A DNA stretch of 64,000 bases from Tretioscincus oriximinensis (GCA_022410635.1 JAJVDF010000251.1:1617830-1681829); one strand, 5' to 3'; positions 24,443 through 36,238 are shown, counted from the stretch's first letter. Numbers and translations are program-made. Notes: generated from the letters alone by a model not told the origin.

Positions 24443-24580
24443 CAGGACTGGCCACACTATGGCCCCCCAGATGCTGCAGAGCCATAAATGCAATGCTTCC
24501 TTGCCATTGCTCAGGCTGGCTGAGACTCATAGGAGCTGTAATTCAGTAACATCTGGTGGGTTATACTTAGGCCAGCCCTG
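24443..24580. mobile_element. Non-autonomous hAT-like palindromic element
   Basis: The left tip CAGGACTGGCC and the right tip GGCCAGCCCTG are inverted repeats. CCCCCAGATGCTGCAG near the left pairs with TAACATCTGGTGGG near the right. It resembles the very common squamate element with CCAGATGTTGCTG and AACTCCCATCAGCC blocks. The flanking 8 bp (TTTTGAAG and TTCGACAG) match at only 4 of 8 positions, so the duplication is decayed or absent. Confidence 0.65.
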
Positions 24581-25639
24581 TTCGACAGTATATGATAGCT
24601 GAAGGCAAAATGTTTAAAAATATAAAGTGGAGTTTTTAATTGGGCTGCAATTTGAGTTAATGATTTAACTTTGAAATCAGGTGCCATTAAAAGTCAAGGG
24701 TTTTAATGGAAACAAAGCTAATTAAAATGATCAGCTTGACATTGATGGGACTTGGTTGAAGCCCTGAATTGTTAATTGATCCTAGCAAGCCTCACACACC
24801 ATTTCAAACAGGCAGAGATACTGTCTGATTTAACATTGGCTCTCTGGATATTGTCACGACTTCATAAACAGCCCTATGAACAGGGACTCTCATCTGCATG
24901 GGGTCTGGCAGGGATGTAGAATCTATTGTGGGCAGAGAGAGTCCCAGGGTACTCACATAGGAACATGTGAGACTTTTTTCAACTGCCTCTTAATGTTCCA
25001 CTGTGAAACATCTGTTAAACTATTATTAATGCATCATAGAATATAGGACACTGTCAGGCCAACTAGAAATGTTCTATTGTAAGAGGGGGAAATAATAATT
25101 TAACACACACATGAATTTTGTGCCAGCATGTTGAGATGTCAGGTTTTCTCAGACGTACAAGCACATATTCACGACGACGGCAGCCATCTAATTCATCAGG
25201 GAAGAAAACTGCATTTTCTGTTGCAGGCATATTTATTCAAGCAATCCCCCCCCTTTTCAAGGAAACAATGATTTGTAAAATATTTCCTGATTTCCTCCTA
25301 CAGTAGTTATTAAGGTAAAAATGTCCCAACCCTTCATGTAAAAAGCCTCCTTCTTTAACATATTCATTGCATGCTTGACCTACCTTATATTAGCAACGCA
25401 AAAGAAAATGCAAGCAGTCGTTTATGCATAGTAGCATGGACAAATAAAACTGAAACAGGATCATGTTTTCAGAAATGTATGTTCAGGGCGTCTTATAAAA
25501 ATTGGCGTTCTACAGAGATCCACTTGGGAAAGAAACTGGCAGAAACTGTTAGCCGTTGGTGTTAACTTTAACAGAAGTGCTACTCTGGCACATACTATCG
25601 CTATGGTATCAGACGTAAGACTATTATTGTAATTATGAT
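24581..25639. other. No gene or repeat recognised
   Basis: AT-rich sequence. Three overlapping frames at 25118-25691 lie on both strands and have no recognisable domain. Confidence 0.5.
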
Positions 25640-25785
25640 ATGAATAGAACGTAATGATCTCCTGGGGAGGGTGGGACAGGGTTTTGTTCATGTAATTGTT
25701 TATGTAATATGTTATGTGCTATGTTTTCAATGTTATGTATTTGTTTATAAAATAAAATAAATTAAAATAAAATAAAAGAAATGTA
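25640..25785 (+). mobile_element. Possible LINE 3' tail with AAATAA repeats
   Basis: A T-rich stretch ends in an (AAAT/AAAATA)n tract, the arrangement seen at the 3' ends of L2-clade LINEs elsewhere in the window. No ORF2 sequence is recognisable upstream, so the assignment is tentative. Confidence 0.3.
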
Positions 25786-25885
25786 TGTTCAGGTTTTGAA
25801 TTCTGTTTTCCAATATTCTGAAGTTTCATATCATTGGCTTTTAGCCCACTTGTTTTACCCAGTGGTCATGTAGGTTCAACCAATG

Positions 25886-26221
25886 TGTAAATAGATGTAC
25901 ACATTCCGTCAGAGAAAGATTTCGGGGAGCATTCCTATCCACTGGCTGAGGGGACTGTTTTTTGCCAGTTGGACTCCCTCAGTTAGAACTCTTAGACTAG
26001 AGCACGAAATGCAATGGCCATATTCTCTAGCCTTTCTATGTTCTTCATATCTGGCTGCCCCCTGAGACTGAGTGAAAAGATGCTTTAAGCAGTCCATAAA
26101 ATATAAATTTGTGGTAAGTTTTAAAATGAAAGACTGCAGAATAGTGAAGCAATCAGTCATACAAATGCTCTGTTCATGCTAATTGACTAGACCATTCCCC
26201 CAGTCAAAGTGCACAAAGGCC
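25886..26221 (-). mobile_element. Harbinger-like MITE, copy 4 (inverted)
   Basis: On the minus strand it begins GGCCTTTGTGCACTTTGACT and ends CTTTCTCTGACGGAATGTG. Internal blocks GAACAGAGCATTTGT, GATTGCTTCACTATTC, GAACATAGAAAGGCTAGA and GGATAGGAATG match the other copies. The 83-codon minus-strand frame at 25909-26160 lies wholly within it and is incidental. The flanks do not form a clear 3-bp duplication. Confidence 0.6.
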
Positions 26222-26391
26222 ATCTTAATGTCAAAAAATGGAAACTTATTAAAGAACCTCTGGCTTTACAGTCTGGCAGTTTCATGATAATGGCAAAATA
26301 ATTGAAAGAGCATGTTTGAATTCAAAAAAGAAGAAAGCCAGTTTTTATGTAGCTTTTAATCTATGCTTTTGAGCCAAATGTTTTCGTCTTA

Positions 26392-26996
26392 AAACATAAG
26401 AGGAGACATGCTGAATGGGGCCAGAGCCCATGTAGTCCAGCATTCTGTCTCACACAGAAACCAATTGCACTTGGGCAGTCTGAAGAATAAGGCAAAATCT
26501 TCACCAGTTCTCAACTCCCTGCAAATGGTATTTCAGGAGTACTGCCTATTTCTCCATCCCAGAGGCAGCACCAAATGATCCATCCCAGTAGCTATTTATA
26601 CTCTTGGTGCCCATAAACCTGTCTAATCCTGTCTTAAAGCTATCCAGTATGCTAGGTACCACCACCTCTTTCACACCTCTGTGTGAAAATATACTTTCCT
26701 TTGTTCTCACTCTTCTGCCCATCAGTTTCAAGGAATGCCCCCTGGTCCTAGTGTTGCGTGATAGAGAAAATATTTTTCTCTATTCACCTTATCCATCCCA
26801 TGCATGATTTTATACACTTCAGTCAAAAGCTATCTTTCAAGGCTGAAGAGGCACAGACATTGCAGCCTGACTTCATAAGGGAGGTACTCCAGTCACTTGA
26901 TCATTCTTGTTGCCCTTTTCTGCATCTTCTCTAGTTCCACAATATCCCTCTTGAGATGTGGTGACCAGAATGGTATATAGAATTGTATACAGAATA
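26392..26996 (-). mobile_element. CR1 LINE 3' end with C-terminal ORF2 remnant
   Basis: On the minus strand the ORF2 end includes PSILDSFKTGLDRFM, followed by a 3' UTR with AGACTGCCCAAGTGCAATTG and AGAATGCTGGACTACATGGG. It ends near CTCCTCTTATGTTT. It corresponds to the last ~600 bp of the CR1 at 18753 with frameshifts and a small internal loss near 26675. 5' truncated. Confidence 0.88.
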
Positions 26997-27022
26997 GGCC
27001 CACCTGGACATCAGCACCTGCC

Positions 27023-27066
27023 AGGCCTCTAGAGGACATAAATGGCCATTTGTGTTCTAGAGGCCT
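27023..27066. repeat. Short palindrome (hairpin)
   Basis: AGGCCTCTAGAGGACATAAA followed by TGG pairs with its inverted copy CCATTTGTGTTCTAGAGGCCT, giving an almost loop-free hairpin of about 44 bp. It is not part of a recognised element. It may be a remnant of a foldback transposon. Confidence 0.6.
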
Positions 27067-27597
27067 CACAGGGAAGCCACATGCAATGACTCACAGTCCT
27101 CTCTAAAAAGAACAATCTAAAAAGGTTAGCTGCCTATATATAGCAGAAAGGGCCTTAATTGTAGAGTCCAGTTTGCTGGGTGACAACAGTATTCCTATCC
27201 ATAGGATTTGTTACTAACCAGGTCTACATACTAAACATATTACATATGTTTGGTCTGTTCTTTTCCTTTGACTCTGAAGTTCAAGGTTTTATCTTATCAA
27301 GAAACAGACATATGTCCTGGGATGGAGGGTGAAGATAACAATTCTGAAATCTGAGACAAAATGAATGCAAATAAAAAAGACTGCATTATTTTCCTCTCCT
27401 TCATGTTATCCTGTGAGGAAGGTTAGGTAGAGAGATAATAAGTTGTCTGGACAGTGATAACCATTTTGGCTGCACAATATCGCATACTAGCAAAATGAGT
27501 CCTGCATGCTCTGGGTTAAGCTCCAGTAGCTTGCAAGTAGATCTTGGTATCAGGATCTACTCACATTCAGTGCTAGTGTGTGGAAGGGAAGCTCTTA

Positions 27598-27994
27598 GGC
27601 CAAATTAACACTTTGACTGGGGAACAATCCAGAAACAGAGCATTTGCAAAGCTAACTGCTTTANTATTCTCCAACCATCCCAAAAGCATATTTAAACTAA
27701 TGTTAAACTTACTTTGCACAGACTGCTTTTAAGTAGTCCACGATTATTCCTGCTTCCTGGAAACATTCCTAAAGGTTGTGTAAAAGCTGTATTCTAGCTG
27801 TGTTCTACATGCCTGGCGTACTCCCCTCTTCTTGTGATTGGGTGAAAAAAATGTCATGTGACACATTTTCATTCAATCACAGTGTGGAGGAGCAGTAAGG
27901 CATGTAGAACACAGAAAGGCTAGACTACAGCTTCCACAATTCCTGCTTCTAAGTTAGTTGCAGTAACTATTCTCTGAAGATTGAAAAAACAAGG
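27598..27994 (+). mobile_element. Harbinger-like MITE, copy 3, with TTA duplication
   Basis: The left end GGCCAAATTAACACTTTGAC matches the other copies, and the right end includes TATTCTCTGAAGATTG before AAGG. TTA flanks both sides (27595-27597 and 27995-27997). Internal blocks GAACAATCCAGAAACAGAGC, GACTGCTTTTAAGTAG and GCTGTATTCTAGC are shared with copy 1. Length 397 bp, non-coding. Confidence 0.7.
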
Positions 27995-27997
27995 TTA

Positions 27998-29289
27998 GTT
28001 ACTGATCCAGAATACCAGCAAATTATAAATGGGCCTTAGTCTTTAGCCTTGGTGACTTGGAAGCCTTAGGTTCGTTCGTGAAAACTGTCATTTTCTCTTT
28101 TTATTTTCATGAATTTTGTTTCTGCTTCTGCAATGACTGCAATGCCATTTGCTTCCTGACTAATTTCTTCCCAGAGGACTCCATTCACCAAATCTGTGCC
28201 ATAAATTCTTCCAGTGACATTTTCAGAGTTATCTGTCCCTCTGAGAGATGCAAATTTTCCTCCTTCTCCTGATTCTGTTTCCTTTCTGAAGAATTAATTT
28301 AATAACTCGGGTATCAATAGGAGGGAATATTTTTAAAAGTCAAAAAGGCATGTGGGCAGGAATTCACTCTTACCTTTTAACCTTGGTTAGTGTTGTGACT
28401 AGCTAAGCTGAAGGTTTGTTTTAAGGTTCCTTTCCAAAGGAAATGGGATCAGTTTATTACGTGCAGGCAGCACCTGTCACTCCCTTCTCCCCTCCCATGG
28501 AGGCTGATCATCCTCACAGAGCATTGTACAAATGCACAGACTGCTGTGTGCTGAGAGAAAGCTGTTATTATATCAATTTTCCACTTGAAAGCAACAATAA
28601 TAGCAAATAAAGCTGAAACTGCATGACACCCTTGCAGCATCCTGGGCACTTTTACTTATGCACTTATGCCAAATTAAGGATGAGAAGAGTGGAATAGATG
28701 ACAGCCAAGTTTTTATTGGGCAGCATATTAAGAACAGCTCTATTGTGATAACCTAGAGAGATTCTCATGGAAAGTTCAAGTCAGCTTCTATGATTTGTTG
28801 TCACTAAACTGTGGAAAGCAAGGAAGGGCATGTTTTGTGCAGTGGGCATAGAAGCGTATGAAGGTCTTTCATGAGGATAACCTGCTAAATCTTATTAGTA
28901 AATCTGAATTTCCTTGATTCAGATTAGCTATAGAAGCATGTACCTGCATTATGCTAGTTAGAGGACACTGGAAACAAGAAAATCCATGCTACAGTGCAGA
29001 TTTGTTGCACTTCGGATCTTGTTTATGTATCGACACGGCATTGCTTAATCTGATTTATTAAGGTACCACTGCTTAATCTGATAGGGATGTAGCAATGATA
29101 ATATGGTTTCCCATTATTCCAGACTATTTGGTACCATCAAGTTATGACTGACTTCTAGTTGATTAAATGGACAGCTAAAAGGTACTGCTATGCAGTGTTC
29201 TTGGTAGAAATGTAGAAGCAGTTTACCAGTGCCTACTTTTTCTTAGGCTGCTTATATTACTATTGAGCTATAGCATCTCTGCAAGCAAA
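27998..29289. other. No gene or repeat recognised
   Basis: AT-rich sequence. Frames at 28057-28272 (plus) and 28449-28649 (minus) lack recognisable domains. Confidence 0.5.
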
Positions 29290-29590
29290 CATACACCAGT
29301 AATCAGGGGCAGCAAAGGGAATGGGGTCTTGGAGCAAGGGCCTCTCTGTGATGGCCCCCAGACTATGGGATATTCTTCCCTTTGAGGTGTATCAGTTATC
29401 ACTGTTTTCATTCAGAATTTTTTTTGAAGACCCATCTTTTTAAGCTTTCCTGCCCTCACTTCCATGCACTGTTTTAAAATGTTAATTTTATATACCTGTT
29501 TTTATAATCAACCGCCTCAAGATCTTTAAATATAGAATCTATATTTAGAATGTAAGAATAAATATGTAAATATTAAATATTCCATATTAA
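29290..29590 (+). mobile_element. L2-clade LINE, ORF2 C-terminus and 3' tail
   Basis: GCCCCCAGACTATGGGATAT, CTTCCCTTTGAGG and GAAGACCCATCTTTTTAAG decode to the conserved C-terminal pattern P-LWN-LP...F...KTHLFK of L2-type ORF2 (here PPDYGIFFP and KTHLFKLS). A T-rich UTR with AACCGCCTCAAGATC and an AT-rich tail follow. Only about 300 bp remain and the reading frame is broken. Confidence 0.7.
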
Positions 29591-30331
29591 AGTTTTCTTA
29601 TTATGGATCTGGTTCGGGGTACAACTAATCCCAATGCAAAAGATGTGGGTTCTAAATTAATAGGTATGGTCATAAAGGGCTTTCGATTGACTCTGGCAGT
29701 CCTCAGAGTAGAAATCAGGTAGGCAATCAGGTAGGCAATTTGCTTGAATACAGATTACCAACAAGATGCTCTAGACTAAGACACTTCATTTCACAAACCC
29801 ACCTCTGACAATAGTTTTTAAAACAAAAGTTATACCTAATAAGTCTTTCCTTATTACTATTTTTGGTCAATTCTCCATTTAATCAATGTGACTCTGAATT
29901 CTAAACCTTGTATAATTTTAGGTATAATCAAGGAAAGAAATAAGTACCATTATTATGTCCCACTGTTTTTAATTAAAATATTTAAATTGAGCTTAAATCT
30001 CTGCTGTTAATATTAATGATGCTTAAAGGTGTTTAACATGGGCTGAACAACAAAAAGTAGCAGCATTTGGTGGAGTGGAATGCCTTTCTTTAATCTGTAA
30101 TGATTCAGAAGCCTAAGGCAGACTCCTGGGTAACCAGGGGCTTCAGGATTCATAAACAGGCACATAGAGACCCAACTATTAAGATATTTCTATTCAAATC
30201 ACTCTATCCCCATCAGAAGCAACTTAATATTCATCTCCATGAATGCATGGGAAGAAGGAAGTGGCTTGAATATGAGGAATCTTCTGGTACTTCCACATTG
30301 CTTGTAATTATGGTNATGANNTNTGCTGCAC
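29591..30331. other. No gene recognised; small tandem duplication
   Basis: AT-rich sequence. A 12-bp unit (AGGTAGGCAATC) is repeated twice at about 29717-29740. The undetermined bases at 30315-30323 sit just before the trinucleotide microsatellite. Confidence 0.5.
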
Positions 30332-30485
<154 letters not shown>

Positions 30486-32171
30486 TTCTTGCATTTCTGC
30501 TTCAGCATCAGCACTCAGCACTTTCAGGGCTGGGCAGGACACCTTGTAGACTGGAAACAAAAGGAAATGGTGGAGACCTTCCCAATTAAAAATGATTGAT
30601 GGCAAACTGTTCAGTTTTCAGACAGGAGAGGGAGAATTGAAAGGATAAGCTGTCAATGGACAGGAAAAGCAACAGGTGTGGATGCAGAAATATGCATCAA
30701 GCATATTTATGTGTGAACAAGACCATAATGGGCTCAGGCTTTGCAAAATGGAAATGCCGTCTAAACAATTCTGGAGTAAATGGGCCCTTAGTTAAAACAT
30801 TTTAGTATTGTCGTTTATTAAAGGGCAGTTTACAAGATTTTGCCATCAACCATACACATTAATTGTTTTTGACTTTCAGAAATAAACTTTCCTGCCTTTT
30901 TATTTTAGCAGTTAATAAAAACAGGTGGCAGTAAGTTGTAACTGTGAAATCTTAATAGAATTACTTTTCACAGTAAAAAACATGACCTTGAAGAATGAGG
31001 GCATTTGATTAACAGATGCAGTATCAAACTTGCTTGGGTTTAACACAATAATGTTCATGCTTTTAATCTGCACCTCCAATTAAGTTTTGGGCAAAATTAA
31101 TTCTAGCTCTGAGAATCAATAACTGTTCATTCACAATTCTGCATCATGCCCAAATTGACTACCCCTATAGAAGGATGTAGTACGATTTCAGTTAAAACGT
31201 GTTTGGGACATATAGTGTTTCCTTTGGTCAGTCTATATATTGTCCTCCTGCCTCTAGAACAGAAAATATTCTGGAAGTGACTGAATAGGGAGACAAGACA
31301 TGACATGACTTGTGTAACATGTTTGGTAGTGTAAAAGCCAGTATTCATCTTGGATATAGACCACATCTATGTGAAGAAAAAAAAACATCACATTGATCAT
31401 CTTTTTATCACTTATAATGCATTTGTGATGTACATGAACTGAAAAAACACATGGAGTTTGGTTCAAATAGGCTGTTCCACTTGGTTCAAACAGGATGGAT
31501 CCAGTTCAAGTTTAAATTTTGAACAGTTTTGAACCTACACATTTTAAAAGCTTTTAAAAACAATGGAGAAAGCCCTTTTGGAAAACCCAACAACACTCAG
31601 AAATGTAAGTTGAACACTCCCTAATTTGGATCAATTAAACCAATCCCTTTTGAAAGAGATGGTGGTGGTTTGGTTTAAGTTCAACAGTACATTGAATATC
31701 CTCTTACTTTTCTCCTATGACTTGAGATTATTTAGCCCTCAACTTCTTCCATCTCACACTGCAAGAGTTATAACCTCCTTATAAAGATGCCCATCAGTTT
31801 TTAAGAGCAATCACACAACTGGATACTTTCACAGAGAATTACATAATTCACACATTCTGACATACTTCAGACATTTTCCTCAGTATCGCTTCCTATTCTC
31901 TGCCTCTGTGTGCATTTTAAAGGCTATTAATACTCTTTAACAAATTTTGACAGCTGTCACTGGAAAATAGTGGGGATTTATTACAATTTTTGGTATGTTT
32001 CTGAAAGATCTCTACCTTTAAATGTGACAAGAACTGATGTTGCCGGTATACAATCTCTAAAAAGGTTTTATTGGATTCCTGAAATATATCATTTGAGTTA
32101 ATTATAACGCCACTAATTTTCCATATGAGGGGAGTTTTCACAGACAATGTCAGAATATTTTGATATATGTC
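30486..32171. other. No gene or repeat recognised
   Basis: AT-rich, with frames up to 104 codons that show no recognisable domain. Degenerate repeats of GGTTCAAA/TTGAACC around 31450-31690 do not resolve into a definable element. Confidence 0.5.
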
Positions 32172-32320
32172 GATTTTTTTTATAGATTTATACCCTGCTC
32201 TATGCCAAGGTTTCAGAACAGAGTACAACAATTAAAAGCCAATGTGAATCCAGTTAAAAACAAAGCAAAAACAGCTAATATAAAATAATATATTAAATCT
32301 AAAATTACAGTGCCCAAAAA
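32172..32320 (-). mobile_element. Retroposon 3' end (unclassified SINE/LINE tail)
   Basis: TTTATACCCTGCTCTATGCC followed by CAGAACAGAGTACAACAATT and A-rich sequence is the antisense of the common reptile tail GGGCRGGGTATAAA. It is probably an L2-mobilised element end. Too short to classify further. Confidence 0.4.
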
Positions 32321-32515
32321 GGAAAGGATAAATTGTTCTGTACTTTCTAATAAAAAAACCCCTGTTTCCAGGTAATCTTATCCATTTATGAAGTTGTGCA
32401 GGTAGATTTGTTTTGCGAAAAGTAAATCTGGGGTGAAGTTTCCTTTAGTTTCACTGACTTTAGAGAAATGCAAAACATCTTATGAAGCCTGATTTATGGG
32501 TGTAGGTTTTCTCAT

Positions 32516-33995
32516 GCTGTGTTCTCACTGGAGGAAAAAAAATCGGTTTTAGAAGAAGGAGAGTGAAACCAGAGTTGCCCCATATAAAAAACTTTTTTTT
32601 TTAACTCAGTTCCAAACTGGGATTTCCAACCACACAGGGGACACAAGTTCGTAGTTTCGCTTCGGAGTAATGGACCACACAATAGGGAAAGCTGACTGGG
32701 AGTGGCCATGGGCATGTATTTCACTGTACAAACCTATCACTGTAGGTGTGTCTACTAAACATCCCCCCTTCCCCCTTTGCTGCCTTTCATCAAGGCAACA
32801 CATTGTTGCTAGCGCTTGGTTAGGTTTCTATCTCCATAACCTCACATTCAATTAACTGGCAAGAATGAAGCTACTTTGCACACCTTCATATTTAAAAAGC
32901 AAAATAATGTCTTCCTGTCTCTAATTTCTGGTTTCCAAAATGTCTGGACAATAGATTAGTTCAGAGTGAGGATGAGAGATTCTTTGTGCACTGCTGGATT
33001 CTACCCTTCATTCCATGAATCTCCACTCATACCCACTTCTGCACAAAATCAGTACTTATTTGATAGTCTGATCCTACTGTTAGAAAAAGTGGTGACAACA
33101 ACCAGTCTGGATAGCTTTAATAAGATGTTATAAAAATTCAAAGTGAACACATAAACGAACACTAATGAAATTTAAAGATACTGTCTTAAGTCAGAGTCTT
33201 ATAGCCTTATAACTACACTGTTAGCTGGGGGGGGGTGTCAAACAAGTGCTCCATTAGTCTCCAAGGAAACCACTGAAAACACAGGCTGCATCCACATGCT
33301 GTAATGATGTGTGCATAGGACCTGCAGACATAATGTAAGTGATGTAGCACTGATCCCCGAAAACCCACTTTACATTTGAATGTGGCCNGCTCAGCTGGGC
33401 CCTCCACCAATCAGTGGTTAGCCCTGGCAGTCTATGAGTGCTCTCGGTCACTCACAGACCGGTGCTTCCTCCCACCCACCTATGGCTCCCACCACGTAAC
33501 CCGTGCAGATGGCCAGCCAACAGTGCAAGAAGGTAACCCTGCTTTTTAGCCCCTCTTGTGGGAATTCAAAAACAAAAGTTGGTGATTTCACACTGATTAC
33601 ACTAAATAGCTGAACTGGTTCAGCCATTCAGCCCACTGAGGGGTAAGATGTTGAATGGTGGGCAGCAAACATGTACTGATCAATTCAAAGCCTTGTCATT
33701 GCACCCCACTTGGGGAACACCACAATATCCATTGGCCAGGAGGGAATAAGAAGCCCTTTACCCATCCCCACACAAATCATGCCCAGCAAACAGCCCCTAA
33801 ATCGTAGCGAGAGCAGAAAAAATCTGAATGAAGAAAATCTACTTTTAACCCAGTTCTCTATCCCAAAGTCCCAGTTGTTGTGAATCCACTTAAGTGCCAA
33901 ACCAGTTTGAATTTGGATTAATAGGAAACACAGTGTGGACACTTGGATTTCACATAGGATTCACACCTATTTTTTCCTTCAGTGAGAACCCAGCC
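32516..33995. mobile_element. Candidate 1.5-kb DNA transposon with TIRs
   Basis: The left end GCTGTGTTCTCACTGGAGGA followed by AAAAAA pairs with the right end, which reads GGCTGGGTTCTCACTGAAGG then AAAAAA on the minus strand. About 22 of 24 positions match. The interior has no recognisable transposase and includes a GC-richer section at 33280-33540. That section starts with GGCTGCATCCACATG, resembling the tip of the MITE at 10167 and so possibly a nested end. TCA follows the right tip and precedes TGCTG on the left, but a true duplication is not established. Confidence 0.5.
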
Positions 33996-34672
33996 TCAGT
34001 GTTTTGAATACACTGCACAGTATCATACCTGAAAGAACATTTAAAAAGATGCCAATCAATTAATTATGCTGAAAATGTGGATAATATATAATGTATTTAT
34101 GCATAACTTCCAAATATAGTAATTACTGTTCCATATCTAATCAATGTTGGCTGTCCCACTCCATGATACAGGTTAGTATTTGAGAAGAAATTATTCTTTT
34201 CTGTTATCATGACTGAAACAAACATGCTGGCCTGAGGCACAGCAATGCAAATTCTTCTGATGGGGAGGGGAGCCCACAATATTTCTAAAAACAAAAAAGC
34301 TCTGTAAGCAGTGCAGTCTAATTATGACCTAAACAATTTGATGGCAAAACATAATTTAGGTCAACTAAGTAAGCATCCCTGTGGTAAGCACAGAACTTTA
34401 ATCTATGTAAACTGGTTGTGATTATCTATTTTCTTTGCTCCCAAAGCAATAAATTATTACTTGAAAGGTTGCATGTATTTTTTTACTGTCAAAAGTAATA
34501 AAATTTATGCATTGATTTATTTTTTTATGTGAAATGCAAATGCATGACACCAAGCACATTTATTGGTATCCTAAAATAAAGGGGGGAAAGGAAGCTAACC
34601 TAGGCTGGATTTAAGAGATTGCTTTGAGACTGCCTGCATGTGGGGTTGTTCATACATAAGATGGTTACTTCC

Positions 34673-34920
34673 TCCTTTAAGACAGGATTAGACAAGTTCA
34701 TGGAAGCTAAAGGTATATAAATAGCCAGTAGGATGGATCTCTGAGATAAAGCAACAGAAGGCATTTTTGAAATACCATTTATAGGAAGTTGAGAACAGGT
34801 GAATATTTTGCCTTTTTTTGCTTTAGACTGCCCAAGTATAATTGGTGGGTCACTTGTGAGACAGAATGCTGGATTAGATAGGCTCTGGACCAGTTCAGCA
34901 AGGCTCCTTCTATATTCTTA
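34673..34920 (+). mobile_element. CR1 LINE 3' end
   Basis: TTTAAGACAGGATTAGACAA decodes to the FKTGLDKF end of ORF2. The 3' UTR follows, with AGACTGCCCAAGTATAATTG, AGAATGCTGGATTAGATAGG and GGCTCCTTCTATATTCTTA. It corresponds to the last 250 bp of the CR1 at 18753. It lies 76 bp left of the OC1-like hAT. Confidence 0.85.
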
Positions 34921-34996
34921 CAGTGCAGCAGTTAACTATGCAAATGTTGCATAGTGCAAGCAATTATTAACCGGTTGCAGTATGTATCAGTTAAAG

Positions 34997-35267
34997 CAGG
35001 GGTCCTCAAACAATGGCCCGCGGGCCAAATGCGGCCCGCCCAGGACATTTATCTGGCCCACAAGATGTTGATGCTGCCATCTGTCCTGCTTACTTGCTCT
35101 TCATTTTAAATATTGTATTTGTTCCCGTTTTGTTTTTTATTTCAAACTAAGATATGTGCAATGTTCATAATAATTTGTTTATAGTTTTTTAAAAACTATA
35201 GTCCGGCCCTCCAATGGTCTGAGGAACAGTGAACTGGTTCCCTGCTTCAAAAGTTTGAGGATCCCTA
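34997..35267 (-). mobile_element. OC1 (OposCharlie1)-like hAT, non-autonomous
   Basis: The tips are CAGGGGTCCTCAAAC and GTTTGAGGATCCCTA. A perfect 8-bp duplication, AGTTAAAG, occurs at 34989-34996 and 35268-35275. Diagnostic internal blocks are GGCCCGCGGGCC, GCGGCCCGCC and TTAAATATTGTATTTGTTCC. Near the right end is AAAACTATAGTCCGGCCCTC. These match, from memory, the OC1 consensus in reverse orientation. Length 271 bp, so it is an internally deleted copy without transposase. OC1 is one of the hAT families reported as spread horizontally in tetrapods. Confidence 0.9.
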
Positions 35268-35979
35268 AGTTAAAGTGTGAAAAAGCTCTTTATCTCTTCT
35301 ATGCATTTAAAGTGGCTACTGGCCTAGGAAGGGTGGAATAAAGGAGAGTTCTTTGCTATCTGTCTGCAGGAAGTGTTAATGACATCTTTAGCTTCTGTTA
35401 GTGCCAATTAGGGCAAAGTCCCATAGAGAGAACTAGACAGATGATGCCAGCACGAGCTTTGGCTGCTGCTTGAAACCCAAGGTTCATGCTCATAATTTAT
35501 CCCGCTAGTCACAGAATTGTTTCAGCAAATCCATTGGTGCAACACTCATTTTAGTGAAAACCTTTGGCCTGTTACAGCTGGTAATAAATCACCAACATAA
35601 TGAGGTGAAGCTGCTATTGTGGAACCAGCCTTAACAGTGGTGACAGGGTCCAGTAAGCTCTATTAAGCAGAGGAGAGATGTCTGATCTGTGGTTAAAGTC
35701 TGTTGGGAGTTCAGGTAAATGGTGTGCTCAACGGGAAATCCCAGAGAAACAGTAGTTTACAAGAAAGTTCCTACAGTGTGAAAAATGATGGCAGAAAATG
35801 CACAAAAGCTCTCAAGAGAACACTTGACTGACAGTCACAGATCAGTAGCTCTGCTTGGAAATCAATACTTTTGTCTTTCTGAAATGTCGTGCTAAGTGGG
35901 AAGGGGCTTGTATAATACTGAATTAATTTGGTCTGTGCAAAACATTTGTTCATTATTGTGTTTGCAAATTGATGGAAAG
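35268..35979. other. No gene or repeat recognised
   Basis: Between two hAT elements. A 60-codon minus-strand frame at 35771-35953 has no recognisable domain. Confidence 0.5.
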
Positions 35980-36238
35980 CAGCGCCGGCTGCTGAGCGCT
36001 CCGCAAAGGGTTCGCTGACGGCGCACTTTAAGGTAATTCAGATCGCTTTCCACATGGGAGTCGCCATGTTAGGTGACTCCGCCCTGTGCTGGGACAGTGG
36101 GTAACACTGGTAGTGCCATGTTAGTGGAGCACAGGGCGGAGTACCCTAACATGGCAACTCCCATGCAGAAAGTGAGCCGAATAACTTTAAAGTGCGCCAT
36201 CAGCGAACCCTTTGCAGAGTGCTCAGTGGCCAGTGCTG
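35980..36238. mobile_element. Palindromic hAT element with perfect 8-bp duplication
   Basis: The tips are CAGCGCCGGCTGC and GTGGCCAGTGCTG. The arms, each about 112 bp, are inverted copies through GCAAAGGGTTCGCTGA, GGCGCACTTTAA and ACTCCGCCCTGTGCT, meeting at a short centre near 36105. The 8-bp duplication ATGGAAAG is exact (35972-35979 and 36239-36246). It is a foldback-type non-autonomous hAT. Arm differences are largely C/T or G/A, consistent with CpG decay. The 118-codon frame at 36073-36429 crosses its boundary and is not a gene. Confidence 0.92.

Noticed and set aside
31450..31690. MITE built from GGTTCAAA/TTGAACC repeats
   Set aside because: Inverted and direct short matches are present but no consistent ends or target duplication could be defined.
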